From contig JACRKZ010000045.1 in the NCBI GenBank assembly GCA_016235455.1, positions 2,807 through 54,281 on the forward strand: a DNA stretch of 51,475 nucleotides, given 5' to 3'. Each line of letters begins with the position of its first letter. Positions within the stretch are counted from its first letter, which is position 1. Made by a program: the position numbers and the translations under genes. The notes beneath the pieces are model-generated. The model saw only the letters and a list, made by a program, of their open reading frames with translations. It was not told where the DNA came from and did no database searches. This stretch comes from Armatimonadota bacterium. Its GTDB lineage: Bacteria; Armatimonadota; UBA10988. Of this stretch, positions 1 to 9,310 are shown one piece after another.

Positions 1-1
1 G

Positions 2-1699
2 CTATTCAGGAACGACGACCCGCTTTCCGAAAGAGTGAAGCTGGCCGAGGCGACGATCTGGGAGCCCGAGGAGTGGACGGCGGCCGGGTCGAGCACCGCC
101 GGCATCCACTACCTCTACGTCTACCAGGTCGGCGACCGGCTGTGCGCCAGGCGGCTGGGACAAGGTAGCACCGGCTTCCAGCCGGTGGCCAGTCAGAGGC
201 TGGAAGCCTCTTCTACCAAAGGCCTCTGCGCCACCATCGACGGCCACCACGAACCGCTTATCGGCGGGCCGCTGCGCATCGCCGCCACCGGCCGCCTGAC
301 CGTCGGTCTGGCGCCCGAACGGCACGGCACGATCTTCGATATCGTCCGCGCGCCGATCAGCCTGCCCGAACCGTCCACCGGCGATGTCGCCCTCAGCTAC
401 GATGCGCTCAAGCCCGACGCGGTGACCATCAGCACCGACTTCCTCACGGCCACCGGCGCGCTCTACGGCGAGACTCCGCCCACGCCGCCCATCACCGGCG
501 TCGGCTGGCAGATGACCGTCAGCGGCCTGCCCGCGACGGGCCCGACCTTGCACCTGACCCGCGTCCGCTTCCAGCTCTCCGAGGCCGTCGAGGATGATGG
601 CCTGGTCGGCACCGACCTCAACACCCTCACGCCCGCGGGCATCGGCGGCAGCGGCACCATCGCCAGCGTCGAGCTGCGCCGCGGCCGCGACCCGGAGGCG
701 GTCGGCCTCAGCGCCACCATCCACACCCAGCCTGACGATGTCGCGCCTTACCTACAGCCCAATATGCGGGGCAGCTACGCGCCTGCAGGCGCGCAGACCC
801 TCGACTTCGCCACTATCCGCCCGACGGTGCGGCCCGGGCTGTATGCCGACACGCTCACGCTCGACACCACCAGCGGCCATCAGCGCCTGCGCTCGGCGCG
901 CTGGACCGATGCCCGCACCTACGGCGGCCGGCTGCTGGCGCAAGCCTACCGCGACGTGGCGCTCAAGGCCGGCCTCGAGACCACCGAGGTCGACGTCTAC
1001 ACCGGCGGCTATGAGCTGCCCGCTGAGAAGGCCGACGGCGAGCCCGTGATGGACTTCCGGCCCGGCCAGACCAACGCCGAGATCATCGCCTACTTGCGCG
1101 ATCAGTTCGGGCCCAGCGACTATCACCGCTGGGAGTCCGACGGCAAGCTCTACGCCCGCGTCGAGCCCACGGCGCTGTCCGGCGTGGTCTTCACCTGGTC
1201 GACCGACCCCGCCGACCTGGCCGACATCGCCGACCGCGCCGAGACCACGCCACGTGTCGGCGATGACTTCGAGTGGACCTGGGCTGAGGCCAGCCTGGTC
1301 AATGACGTGTGGGTCGTCGGCCGCGATCGCGACGGCAAGCCCCTCTGCGCCGTGGCCACCGATTGGCCCAGCGTGCGCGATACCGACGCGCCCAACTATG
1401 TCGCGGGCTGGCAGCGCATGACCATCATCGACGGCGAGCTGCAGACCCAGGCTATGTGCAACTGGGTGGCGCGCAGCGTGCTCGATAGGCTCTGTCGCCA
1501 GCGCCTCACGTGCTCGTTCACCAGCCTGGCCTATGAGGACCTGTACGAAGGCGACCTGGTCGAGATCGAGCCGCGCAGTGGCGAGGGCGCGAACTCGATC
1601 TGGCGCATCATCGGCTATAGCCGCACCGACGAGCTGACGGGCAGCAGCCGCGCGCGCTACGAGCTCGAATACGTGCGCGAAGGCGAGGCGCCGTCGTGA
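2..1699 (+). CDS. Phage-tail/baseplate-hub-like protein (5' end outside window)
   Basis: The reading frame is open from the first bases of the window and reads naturally (LFRNDDPLSERVKLAEA) into a GTG at 35, so I treat the gene as 5'-truncated rather than starting at 35. The visible part is 565 residues, soluble, without a signal peptide or membrane segment. The middle (GPSDYHRWESDGKLYARVEP) and the end (LYEGDLVEIEP...SIWRIIGYSRTDE) resemble tail-hub proteins that pair an 'expand the argument, evaluate it' domain with a C-terminal 'L-x-x-GD-x-V' strand-rich domain. That resemblance is only by eye. The stop overlaps the next start by 4 bp (GTGA), indicating translational coupling. Visible residues 55-72 are encoded by an inserted palindromic repeat. 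No capsid, terminase or lysis gene is visible. Confidence 0.5.
   Translation, partial: LFRNDDPLSERVKLAEATIWEPEEWTAAGSSTAGIHYLYVYQVGDRLCARRLGQGSTGFQPVASQRLEASSTKGLCATIDGHHEPLIGGPLRIAATGRLTVGLAPERHGTIFDIVRAPISLPEPSTGDVALSYDALKPDAVTISTDFLTATGALYGETPPTPPITGVGWQMTVSGLPATGPTLHLTRVRFQLSEAVEDDGLVGTDLNTLTPAGIGGSGTIASVELRRGRDPEAVGLSATIHTQPDDVAPYLQPNMRGSYAPAGAQTLDFATIRPTVRPGLYADTLTLDTTSGHQRLRSARWTDARTYGGRLLAQAYRDVALKAGLETTEVDVYTGGYELPAEKADGEPVMDFRPGQTNAEIIAYLRDQFGPSDYHRWESDGKLYARVEPTALSGVVFTWSTDPADLADIADRAETTPRVGDDFEWTWAEASLVNDVWVVGRDRDGKPLCAVATDWPSVRDTDAPNYVAGWQRMTIIDGELQTQAMCNWVARSVLDRLCRQRLTCSFTSLAYEDLYEGDLVEIEPRSGEGANSIWRIIGYSRTDELTGSSRARYELEYVREGEAPS
164..217. repeat. REP-like double-hairpin element inside a coding gene
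   Basis: This 54-bp element is bounded by GGTAG (164-168) and CTACC (213-217). It contains GGCTTCCAGCC (173-183) and its exact reverse complement GGCTGGAAGCC (198-208). Each half is also its own hairpin: CCGGCT-tcc-AGCCGG, and AGAGGCT-gga-AGCCTCT. At exactly 18 codons it keeps the host gene in frame and encodes GSTGFQPVASQRLEASST. The 'TGFQPV..RLEA' reading is one I recall as widespread in planctomycete-like genomes, consistent with a dispersed REP-type repeat mobilised in trans by a RAYT-like transposase. No such transposase is in the window. Confidence 0.8.
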
Positions 1700-4600
1700 G
1701 CACCGTCACCGGCTCATGGGTGCGTGTGCCGGGCGAGACCCTGACCGTGACGGTCAGCGGCACGCTCACCGCCGCCCTCGTCGCGATGACCGAGACCGAG
1801 GGCTACGGCGCCTTCACCGCTCTGGACGAAATCGGCGTCGGGATGCTGGGCGCCAGCGTGGTGCTGCGCTGGGAACACGTCAACCGCACCGACGGCCCGC
1901 CCGACCCGGAGACCTATGGCCACCGTCGCTACTTCGTCAACGTCGGCGTGCCCGGTCCGGTCGATACGGCGGTCACCGAGGCCTGGTCGGATGAGTACAA
2001 CGTGGCCGCGTGGGACTTGCCCGGCCACCTCGGCCCGCCGTTCGACCCCGGCGCCCACGACCTGACGGTCAGCTTTGGGTTTATCATTACCGTCACCGCG
2101 GTGCTCAAGAGCCGCCTGGTGCAGATCTACCCCGACCGCCGGCAGCACATGCACCCCCGCGACGACCACTTCGAGCATACCTGGGCCATCACGCCCGACA
2201 CCACCATCAGCGTCACCTGCGCCGGCGTCACCGTCACCAGCGATGCCTACCGAGAGTGGGGCAGCGGCCTGCCGGGCTACGTCGAGCCCACCGAAGATGC
2301 CATCTGGACACCCGTGGCCGGCATCGGCGGCGCGGTCGCGGCCAACGCCGGCGCCACCGGCTACACCGAGATCGCCGGCGTGTCGCTCGGCGCCGGCTGG
2401 TCGTTCGACGGCCTCGTGGCCGGCCTGGTCGGTGGACCCAGCGGCACCGCCGAGCATCCCGGATCGCAGTGCCTCGGCAGCGGCAGCGGCATCACCATCA
2501 CCTGGGACGATGAGGCCGAGTCCAGCGCCACCGAGGGCTATGGCATCGGTCTCAACGCCACCCTCGGGCCCGTCTGGCAGTGGTCTCCGGCCTTCAGCAA
2601 GTTCGACGAGACCGACACAGCCGACAACCTGATCCCGCGGCTCAATGCCGGGTTCGCCGTGGTCCAGAGCGACCACAGCCTGCTGCCGCTCACCCACGAT
2701 GCCGACGAACTGCCCACCACCGCCGCACGCATCGGCTATGAGGTGCTCACCGGCGTCGATCACTCCGCTGGCCTGCCTGTCGGGTCGGTCACCCACAGCG
2801 GCGATACCTTCCAGGTCAGCATCGATCCCGATTGGGCGTTGGACAACGGCGTCTACGCCGCGCAGGAAGTGGACCTCACCGACACCGTCCCCATCATCGC
2901 CCAAGAGGACGACCTCTACTGCCCGCTGGACGCCCCAGGCTGCGACCACGGCGTCGGCAGTATCGATGGCCACCGCACGCCGGTCTATACCATCAGCATC
3001 AACGAGCCCAGCTTCTACCCGCTGGCCGCCGACAAGGACGCCCCGACCGCCGACCCGAACCTCCGCTGGCAGCAGACCGGCGAGCTGCCCAGCCTGCGCG
3101 ACATGCCCTCTAGCCCGCTGCGATGGGTGTTCCCGCCGACGATCTACAGCGAGACGACCGACCCCGGCGGCACCATCAGCCTGCCGATCCAGCACCGCTT
3201 CCATGACCGGCTCAACCTGCTCAAGACGCAGAACAAAGAGGTCAGCTGGCGCTGGTATTTCCACTTCGAGAGGCGCGCGGCGGGTAGCGTCGACACCGCT
3301 GACGACCCGACCTACGGCGAGGACCTGCACTCGGCTCAGCAGGCCGGTTACCTGCGCTTCCAGCTCAACAAGCCGCGCTGGTCCACGTTGACGCTCACCC
3401 TGACCATCGACTATTCCGTGGTGGACGTCCATGACGAACACTACACGGACGGCGAAGACCGCACCGACGCCTTCGACTGGTCTCGGACCGAGTCCAGTGC
3501 CACCTACACCATCGTCGTGCCCGCCGCCGGCAGCGACTTCTACGAGGGCACGGCGGCCAAGCAGCACGAAATCACTGTGGTGGTCGACCTGACCTGCCCC
3601 GACGACGGCTCGACCCCGCAGCTCCAACTGCTCGACCGCCTGACCATCTCGGGCCTGCGCCTGCCGCTCTGCACCCGCGGCGACAAGCCCACCGGCTTCG
3701 TGGAAGGCGGCGTGGTCGAGCTGTTCACGGACGGCACGAAGGGCCTCAAGCTCTCGCGCGACCAGGGATACGACCACACCGGCCGCAACACGACCGCCGC
3801 GCCCAGCGCCGAGGTGTCCGCGATCGAGACCTGGAACTTCCTGAACGACGACTGGGAGTGCGCCCGCCTGCGCAACGGGGCGGCCATGCGCTGCCTGCGC
3901 CTGCCCGGCGAGCCCTGGCGGCATGGCATCGAGGAGGCGCTGGGCTACATCGAACCGCTGCAACACGGCCTCGACTTCACCGGCGACGCGAGCCTGCTGC
4001 ACTATGCGCGGCCGCTCACCGAGTTCGGCATCGCCGGCTACAACGACGTCATCCAAGCTAGCTTGGATGACGCGGCCTACGCGGCGATGGGCCATGCCGG
4101 CTACATGTACTGGCTGGCCACCCGCAAGCGCCTCAAGGCCGGCGAGGCTGGCCCAGGCGACACGCTGGTGCTGGACGCTGCCATCCGCGTGGCCACCTGG
4201 AAACTCGCGCCTGGCATCCAGAGCGTACTCACCGTGCGCAAGGCGCTGTGGGGCTGTGCTGAGATCCTGCTCAAGGCCCCCGGCGGCCGCCGGCGCCTGA
4301 CCCCTGACTACCTGGCCGAGACAGGCCTGGCGCCGCAATACGTCATCTACCGCCGCACCGCCTACCAGGATGCCGACGGCGCGACCATCGCCGATCCTGG
4401 CGGCTCGCTGCCTGCGTCGGGCACCTGGTCGCACTACCTCGACGGCACCATCGCCACGCGCCTTGACCACCACGGCGTCTGGCGCACGCCGCCGCTGCCG
4501 CCGTCGAAGGTCAGGTTCCGCGACCCATCGCGGCCCGACGACCCGGCAGCGACCCACACCGACGTGCGTCTCACCAGCTATCTGGTGCAGGTCTGGCGGT

Positions 4601-5610
4601 CTGGTCGCTGGTCGCTCTACAACCCCGATGACCCCATCTCTGCGACCGCCGCGAAGGCCGACGCCGACTACCTCGGCGAGATCGACCTCGGCGCAAACAC
4701 CGGCAAGCGCCTCTGGCAGAGCGTCGATGGCGGCTTGACCAGCACGCTGATCTTGGGCGGCAACTTGGTGCGCCTGCGCTGTGGCGCCCACGCCATCACC
4801 CGCGGCGGCGCGGTGCACACCCGCCTCGGCTCGGGCGCGAAGTGGCGTTCGCGCCGTGGCACCAGCTCGCCTTCGCCGATGCTGCTGTGGGTCAGCGAGA
4901 CCGACGACCTGGCCCTGCTCGACGGCGCCAACGCTCGCCAGAGCCGCCGCCACGGTCGCGCCTGGTCGAACGGCCTGCCCGCCGGCGTGGCAACCGTGAC
5001 GGGCACTTGGCACGAGGCTGGCGACCTCACGGCGGCACTGCTCGACCCCGCCGACAAACTTCCCCTCGGCGCCGGCGCCAAGCTGGTCGAAGGTGGCGAC
5101 GTGGACGTCTTCGTGGTCTCCACCAAAGCCGCCGGCGGTACCGCCACGCCGACCACGGTGGCCACCCTGACGGCCGCCCAAGTCGCCGGCGACACCGTCT
5201 GGCCCTGGCCCCAACGTCTCGCCGCCGGCGGTTGGATGGTGGGTTGTCTCGCCGGCGGCCGCTACCACGAATGGCGCGCATCCGACCCCGGCGGCACCAC
5301 CTGGTCAGAGCACGGCACGGGCGATGAGGTGACCTCTGCCGCTGGCGTGAGCTACTGCGCCCACTGGCGCGGCCGCGACGGTATGGAAGCCCTGAGCGCC
5401 TATCACGGCACCGCCCGCGAGGTCCGCATCTGGTGGCGACCCGGAGCAGACGGTGCTTGGCGCGGCCCCTGTTTCACCCACGCCGCCGACCCGACGATGC
5501 CCTACATCTACATCCGCCGAGATGGCAAGGTGGAGTGCGGCTGGCTGGTGGGGACGACCTGGACGCGCTACCGCGCCGACCACCCCGAGAGCACCTGGGA
5601 GACCTGGTAA
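1696..5610 (+). CDS. Giant 1304-aa protein of a phage-tail-like operon, function unknown
   Basis: Starts with GTG inside the stop of the preceding gene (4-bp overlap), and its own stop overlaps the next ATG by one base, so the three genes form one transcription unit. The protein has no signal peptide or membrane segment. The sequence is rich in T, G, D, V and W with alternating hydrophobic strands, suggesting stacked beta-sandwich or propeller modules. Residues about 700-850 contain a more helical stretch (HGLDFTGDASLLHYARPLTE). The C-terminal 100 residues (YIYIRRDGKVECGWLVG, ending STWETW) look like a beta-propeller or carbohydrate-binding repeat. Size, composition and position after a hub-like protein suit a tail fibre, central spike or adsorption appendage, but I recognise no family motif or catalytic residue. 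Confidence 0.45.
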   Translation: MSTVTGSWVRVPGETLTVTVSGTLTAALVAMTETEGYGAFTALDEIGVGMLGASVVLRWEHVNRTDGPPDPETYGHRRYFVNVGVPGPVDTAVTEAWSDEYNVAAWDLPGHLGPPFDPGAHDLTVSFGFIITVTAVLKSRLVQIYPDRRQHMHPRDDHFEHTWAITPDTTISVTCAGVTVTSDAYREWGSGLPGYVEPTEDAIWTPVAGIGGAVAANAGATGYTEIAGVSLGAGWSFDGLVAGLVGGPSGTAEHPGSQCLGSGSGITITWDDEAESSATEGYGIGLNATLGPVWQWSPAFSKFDETDTADNLIPRLNAGFAVVQSDHSLLPLTHDADELPTTAARIGYEVLTGVDHSAGLPVGSVTHSGDTFQVSIDPDWALDNGVYAAQEVDLTDTVPIIAQEDDLYCPLDAPGCDHGVGSIDGHRTPVYTISINEPSFYPLAADKDAPTADPNLRWQQTGELPSLRDMPSSPLRWVFPPTIYSETTDPGGTISLPIQHRFHDRLNLLKTQNKEVSWRWYFHFERRAAGSVDTADDPTYGEDLHSAQQAGYLRFQLNKPRWSTLTLTLTIDYSVVDVHDEHYTDGEDRTDAFDWSRTESSATYTIVVPAAGSDFYEGTAAKQHEITVVVDLTCPDDGSTPQLQLLDRLTISGLRLPLCTRGDKPTGFVEGGVVELFTDGTKGLKLSRDQGYDHTGRNTTAAPSAEVSAIETWNFLNDDWECARLRNGAAMRCLRLPGEPWRHGIEEALGYIEPLQHGLDFTGDASLLHYARPLTEFGIAGYNDVIQASLDDAAYAAMGHAGYMYWLATRKRLKAGEAGPGDTLVLDAAIRVATWKLAPGIQSVLTVRKALWGCAEILLKAPGGRRRLTPDYLAETGLAPQYVIYRRTAYQDADGATIADPGGSLPASGTWSHYLDGTIATRLDHHGVWRTPPLPPSKVRFRDPSRPDDPAATHTDVRLTSYLVQVWRSGRWSLYNPDDPISATAAKADADYLGEIDLGANTGKRLWQSVDGGLTSTLILGGNLVRLRCGAHAITRGGAVHTRLGSGAKWRSRRGTSSPSPMLLWVSETDDLALLDGANARQSRRHGRAWSNGLPAGVATVTGTWHEAGDLTAALLDPADKLPLGAGAKLVEGGDVDVFVVSTKAAGGTATPTTVATLTAAQVAGDTVWPWPQRLAAGGWMVGCLAGGRYHEWRASDPGGTTWSEHGTGDEVTSAAGVSYCAHWRGRDGMEALSAYHGTAREVRIWWRPGADGAWRGPCFTHAADPTMPYIYIRRDGKVECGWLVGTTWTRYRADHPESTWETW

Positions 5611-5858
5611 TGGACATCCGAGAGGCAGAGCGCCTACGCCAAGCCCAACGCGACGCCGTGCTCACCAACGGCCCAGACGCCGGCCGAGTAGTCCGCCGAG
5701 TCACCCGCCGCGCCGCCCGCACCGCCGCCGAGCTGGTAGCTCTGGCCGACGCCGACCTCCCCGGTGTGAAGGTCGTGCGCCTTACCGACCCGGATAACGG
5801 CCGCTTCTTCATGTACGGCAAGAGCCCCTACGGTGGAAGCGACGTCTACGAGCCCTAG
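5610..5858 (+). CDS. Small hypothetical protein (82 aa) ending the tail-like operon
   Basis: The ATG shares its A with the TAA of the upstream gene (TAATG), which fixes the start. The encoded protein begins MDIREAERLRQAQRD. It has a basic helical N-terminal half rich in Arg and Ala (VVRRVTRRAARTAAELVALA) and a C-terminal half that reads like a short beta-hairpin (VKVVRLTDPDNGRFFMYGKS). No family recognised. Coupling to the two preceding genes suggests a small accessory or chaperone-like role in the same particle, which is inference only. Confidence 0.6.
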   Translation: MDIREAERLRQAQRDAVLTNGPDAGRVVRRVTRRAARTAAELVALADADLPGVKVVRLTDPDNGRFFMYGKSPYGGSDVYEP

Positions 5859-6171
5859 AGGCCCATTCCAGCTAAGCAAGATCGCAGCAAGATCGGACGT
5901 GCCGATTCCTGTTTTTCGTCGCGGTGTGCAACGGGCATGCGCAGTTGATCAAGACCCCATCCCCCTTCGCCCATCGGCGCGAGTTCGGCTACAACAACAG
6001 GCTGCGCTGCGCCTTGGTCCACGGCGGCGGCCCCCGGGTTGCCGCTGCGTGTCCGAATGTTGCGACAGTGTTGTGTTTGGCCGGCCGCGGCACTAGACCG
6101 GTGTCTCGCAAGGAGATACAACCTGATCACGGGGTTGCGAGGCCCCGGTGAATCGCTAGGGAGGTGTCACC
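5859..6171. other. Intergenic region before the pseudopilin gene
   Basis: 313 bp without a convincing gene. It holds a 10-bp direct repeat AGCAAGATCG (5875-5884 and 5886-5895, period 11) and a 7-bp inverted repeat CTCGCAA (6105-6111) / TTGCGAG (6135-6141). A weak promoter-like TTGTGT (6071-6076), 17-bp spacer, TAGACC (6094-6099) could serve the pilin gene. A strong ribosome site, AGGGAGGTG, lies at 6158-6166. I could not match the leader to a known riboswitch class. Confidence 0.35.
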
Positions 6172-6864
6172 ATGAGAAGGCGAGGCGCATTCACGCTGAT
6201 CGAGTTGCTGGTGGTCATTGCCATCATCGCGATCCTGGCTGCCATTCTGTTCCCCGTGTTTGCCAAGGCTCGCGAGAAGGCGCGGCAGTCATCCTGCCAG
6301 TCCAACCTCAAGCAGATCGGTCTGGCTTTCACGCAGTACGCGCAGGACTACGACGAGCGTCTCCCGTTCTGCTATCGCGACTGCATCTACTACAACTGGC
6401 GGGCGGGCGGCGGGCTCAATCCGGCCTGCGGCAACTCGCACTACATCACGAGTACGCAGGCTTACATGAAGAGCGTGCAGATCTGGTTCTGCCCGAGCAC
6501 GAGCCCTGGCGGCTGGTGCCCACCGGGCGCCGGCGACAGTCACACCTCGTACGCCTACAACCAGCAGTGCAACGGCTCGCTGGCCAACATGCCGGCGCCG
6601 GCCGAGCGCTGGCTGGTGGTTGAGACCGGCAAGGACTGCCACGCCGCCGAGGCCGTGTACTGGGACATCAACGGCTCGGGCAACGGCCTGCCGCAGCCCT
6701 ACGGTGACTGGGGCAAACCATGGCCCGACGGCGTGCACATGGGTGGTCGCAACTACCTGTGGGGCGACGGCCATGTCAAGTGGCTGGGCGAGGCCATCGC
6801 CAAGCAGAACCACGAGACCTGGGGCCGCGACTACACCGACCAGCAGGTGTGGTGGCACCCCTAG
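6172..6864 (+). CDS. DUF1559-type pseudopilin / prepilin-like secreted protein (H-X9-DG)
   Basis: 230 residues. The N-terminus is a textbook type IV prepilin / type II pseudopilin signal: basic MRRRGA, then [18 protein letters not shown] with the conserved Glu at position +5 of the mature protein. It is followed by the [20 protein letters not shown] helix typical of Armatimonadota, Planctomycetota and relatives. The C-terminus contains [12 protein letters not shown], i.e. the H-X9-DG motif of this family. A strong ribosome site precedes the ATG. Such proteins are processed by a prepilin peptidase and assembled at or released from the envelope; lineages like this encode many copies with unclear roles. 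The gene stands alone, and its stop overlaps the end of the convergent mutY by 4 bp. Confidence 0.93.
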   Translation: MRRRGAFTLIELLVVIAIIAILAAILFPVFAKAREKARQSSCQSNLKQIGLAFTQYAQDYDERLPFCYRDCIYYNWRAGGGLNPACGNSHYITSTQAYMKSVQIWFCPSTSPGGWCPPGAGDSHTSYAYNQQCNGSLANMPAPAERWLVVETGKDCHAAEAVYWDINGSGNGLPQPYGDWGKPWPDGVHMGGRNYLWGDGHVKWLGEAIAKQNHETWGRDYTDQQVWWHP

Positions 6865-7889
6865 GGTCTGGCCAGCGCCAGCAGCCGGCGTTGCCACAGC
6901 GGCATGGCCAATGCCGCCGGCGAGGACCAGAGCAGCGCTTCGTAGGCCAGCTCGCGGGGCTGGCCTACGAGCGTTGCCGCATGACCCACCAACACGATGC
7001 GCTCGCCGCTCACCGCATGGCGTAGCCGCGCCAGTTCGGCGCCCACCGTCACGTCAGCACCCAGCGACTCGGCCAGCCCAGCGGCCAGTCCAGCCGCCGC
7101 GTCGGCCTCCGGCGGCAGTTCCACGCGCGGCAGCTCCCACAGGCCGCCCCAGCGCCCTTCGGCTGGCCGGCGGCCCAGTAGCAGTCGCCCGTCGCGCTCG
7201 ATGATCGCCACGACGTGCAGCCTGTCGCGCGGCGCCTTGGCCGGTCGGCGCTCGGGGTAGCGGGTGGCCTCGCCCGCGGCTCGCGCGCGGCAATGCACTT
7301 GTAGCGGGCAGGCGGCACAGTCGGGCGCGGGCAGACAGACTCGCGCGCCCAGCTCCATCAGCGCCTGGTTCCACTCGCCTGGCGCCTGAGCTGGCACCAG
7401 CGCCGCGGCATGGGCGCGCAGCACGCGGCGGGGCTCGCCGTCGCGCGGGTCGCCAGGCAGGGCCAGCAGGCGTGAGAGCACGCGCTCCACGTTGCCATCC
7501 ACCGCCGGCACGCGCTCGCCTTGGGCGATGCTGGCGATGGCACCGGCGGTGTAGTCGCCGATGCCCGGCAACGCCAGCCAGGAGTCGCGGTCGTCGGGCA
7601 GGGCGCCGCCGCGCTCAACCACGGCCCGGGCCGCGGCATGGAGCGAGCGGGCGCGCCGGTAGTAGCCCAGGCCCTGCCACACGGACAGCACGTCGTCGAG
7701 CGGCGCGGCGGCCAAGGCCGAGACGGTGGGGAAGGCGGCCAGGAAGCGGTGGTAGTAGTCGATGACCGTGGCCACCTGGGTCTGCTGGAGCATGATCTCG
7801 CTGACCCAGATGGCGTAAGGGTCGACCGTGTGGCGCCAGGGCAGATCGCGCGCCTCCGCGCGGTACCAGTCGAGCAGGGCCGAAACCAT
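6861..7889 (-). CDS. mutY: A/G-specific adenine DNA glycosylase
   Basis: 342 residues. MutY removes adenine mispaired with 8-oxoguanine. Diagnostic blocks in order are [16 protein letters not shown] (catalytic Glu helix), the helix-hairpin-helix [14 protein letters not shown], the catalytic Asp in VDGNVERVL, a four-Cys iron-sulfur site [16 protein letters not shown], and a C-terminal NUDIX-like domain (about 225-342) beginning [16 protein letters not shown] that reads the 8-oxoG strand. The Cys spacing is X5-X2-X5 instead of the usual X6-X2-X5. The ATG at 7889 lies one base after the ftsA stop and starts exactly at the conserved domain; a longer upstream frame would run through ftsA. Confidence 0.95.
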   Translation of the reverse strand: MVSALLDWYRAEARDLPWRHTVDPYAIWVSEIMLQQTQVATVIDYYHRFLAAFPTVSALAAAPLDDVLSVWQGLGYYRRARSLHAAARAVVERGGALPDDRDSWLALPGIGDYTAGAIASIAQGERVPAVDGNVERVLSRLLALPGDPRDGEPRRVLRAHAAALVPAQAPGEWNQALMELGARVCLPAPDCAACPLQVHCRARAAGEATRYPERRPAKAPRDRLHVVAIIERDGRLLLGRRPAEGRWGGLWELPRVELPPEADAAAGLAAGLAESLGADVTVGAELARLRHAVSGERIVLVGHAATLVGQPRELAYEALLWSSPAALAMPLWQRRLLALARP

Positions 7890-7890
7890 C

Positions 7891-9135
7891 TCAGTCGAAC
7901 AGCCGCGTGAAGTTGCGCCAGAAGGTGCGCATGCGGGCGATGAACGACGTCTCTTCGGTGTGCTGGATGCGCTTGAGCTGGTCCATGCCGCCGATACGCA
8001 CCAGGCCGACGCCCGTGGAGAACTGCGGGCCCGCCACACGCGCCGCGTGACCGACGACATCGATGGGCTGTGCCTCGCGCACCAGCACACCAAGCACATT
8101 GCGGGCCACGGCCAGCGTGCCGGTCAGGCGGCTGGCCCCGCCGGTGAGCACGACTCCGGCGCCCAGTTGGGTGAGGTCGATGCCGGCTCGGTAGAGGTCC
8201 TTGCCGACCAACTCGAACAGCTCCTCCATGCGCGGCCCGACCACTTCGGCCAGGAAGGCATGTTCGGCCTCGCACTGCTCGCCACGCACGTTGACATACT
8301 GGATGACGCCGTCGGGATCGCACAGCTCGGGCTGTGCGCAGGCATAGCGCACCTTGATGTCCTCGGCCTTCTGATACGGCGCTTGCAACCCATAGGACAG
8401 GTCGAAGGTGACATGCGCGCCACCGACCGGGATGGCCGAGGTGTGGGCCAGCTCGCCGTCGAGGTAGACGGCCACGTCGGTGGTGCCGCCGCCCAGGTCG
8501 AGCACGGCGCAGCCCAGCTTGCGTTCGTCGGCGGTGAGCACCGCCTCGCCCGTGGCTACGGCCTCGAGGATGAGGCTGTCCACCGGCAGACCGGCCTGGT
8601 CGACACACTGCCGCACCTGGTCGAGGAAGCGATGCTCGCCGGTGACCACGTGCAGGTCGACCTCCAGGCGCTCGCCGCTCATGTGCACCGGGTCGCTGAT
8701 GCCACGCTGGCCGTCGACGGAGAACTCGCGCGGTCGCTCGAGCAGGATGTCGCGGGTGGCGGTCTGCACGCCGTTCACGGCCATGGCTTTGACGCGGTCG
8801 ACATCGGCTGGAAGGATGTCGTGGTCGGGCCGGTCGATGGTGACCGCGCCGTGGCAGACGAAGCTGTCCACGTGATCGCCGGTCACGCCGACGTAGACAT
8901 GAGCGCTGGTGAGCGGCAGGCCACACATGCGCGCCGCCTCGTCGCCGGAGCGGCGGATGGCCTCACTGGTGGCGCCGAGGTCGACGATGACGCCCTTGCG
9001 CAGCCCAACGGACGGAGCGATGCCAATGCCGCGCACCTCGACCTTGTGATCCTCGGTCAAGATGCCGACCAACGTGCAGACCTTGGTCGTGCCGATGTCG
9101 AGCCCGACAATCAGCGGAACCTGGTTGACTGCCAT
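7891..9135 (-). CDS. ftsA: Cell division protein FtsA
   Basis: 414 residues, normal for the family. FtsA is the actin-like membrane anchor of the FtsZ ring. Visible are the N-terminal nucleotide site VGLDIGTTKVCTLVG, the phosphate-2 loop CAVLDLGGGTTDVAVY, the adenosine loop VVLTGGASRLTG, and a C-terminal amphipathic membrane-targeting helix (FIARMRTFWRNFTRLF) after a short linker. The SHS2/1C insertion lies at about residues 85-165. Unusually, ftsZ is not adjacent and the gene is separated from the dcw cluster (from 16958), sitting instead between greA and mutY on the other strand. The 175-bp gap to greA may hold its own promoter. Confidence 0.95.
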   Translation of the reverse strand: MAVNQVPLIVGLDIGTTKVCTLVGILTEDHKVEVRGIGIAPSVGLRKGVIVDLGATSEAIRRSGDEAARMCGLPLTSAHVYVGVTGDHVDSFVCHGAVTIDRPDHDILPADVDRVKAMAVNGVQTATRDILLERPREFSVDGQRGISDPVHMSGERLEVDLHVVTGEHRFLDQVRQCVDQAGLPVDSLILEAVATGEAVLTADERKLGCAVLDLGGGTTDVAVYLDGELAHTSAIPVGGAHVTFDLSYGLQAPYQKAEDIKVRYACAQPELCDPDGVIQYVNVRGEQCEAEHAFLAEVVGPRMEELFELVGKDLYRAGIDLTQLGAGVVLTGGASRLTGTLAVARNVLGVLVREAQPIDVVGHAARVAGPQFSTGVGLVRIGGMDQLKRIQHTEETSFIARMRTFWRNFTRLFD

Positions 9136-9310
9136 ATCACCGCCCTGGCCTCGACCCCTGTGCCTGGGACACCCACGAGCAGCCTCCCAAAGCTATGGCG
9201 CGACGCCGTCGCCGGAACCTGCGTTCGCGATTGTGACTCAGATCCCTTGTCGAGAGCAAGTGCCTTGCCGCCGCGGCTGGTAGCCGTCGCTCGCAAGGGA
9301 CTCGTCTCGT

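Noticed and set aside
1714..5268. An 1184-codon open frame on the minus strand opposite the giant tail-like gene
   Set aside because: It reads as a low-complexity Gly/Ala/Val/His/Arg sequence typical of the antisense frame of a GC-rich gene and shows no domain motifs; the plus-strand gene has coupled start and stop contacts with its neighbours.
5859..6171. Possible cyclic-di-GMP or other riboswitch before the pseudopilin
   Set aside because: Only a 7-bp inverted repeat and a short direct repeat are present; conserved bases of known classes were not found.
9259..9302. Terminator between greA and ftsA
   Set aside because: The inverted repeat AGTGCCTTGC / GCAAGGGACT has a mismatch, a long loop and no T-run, so it is not convincing.
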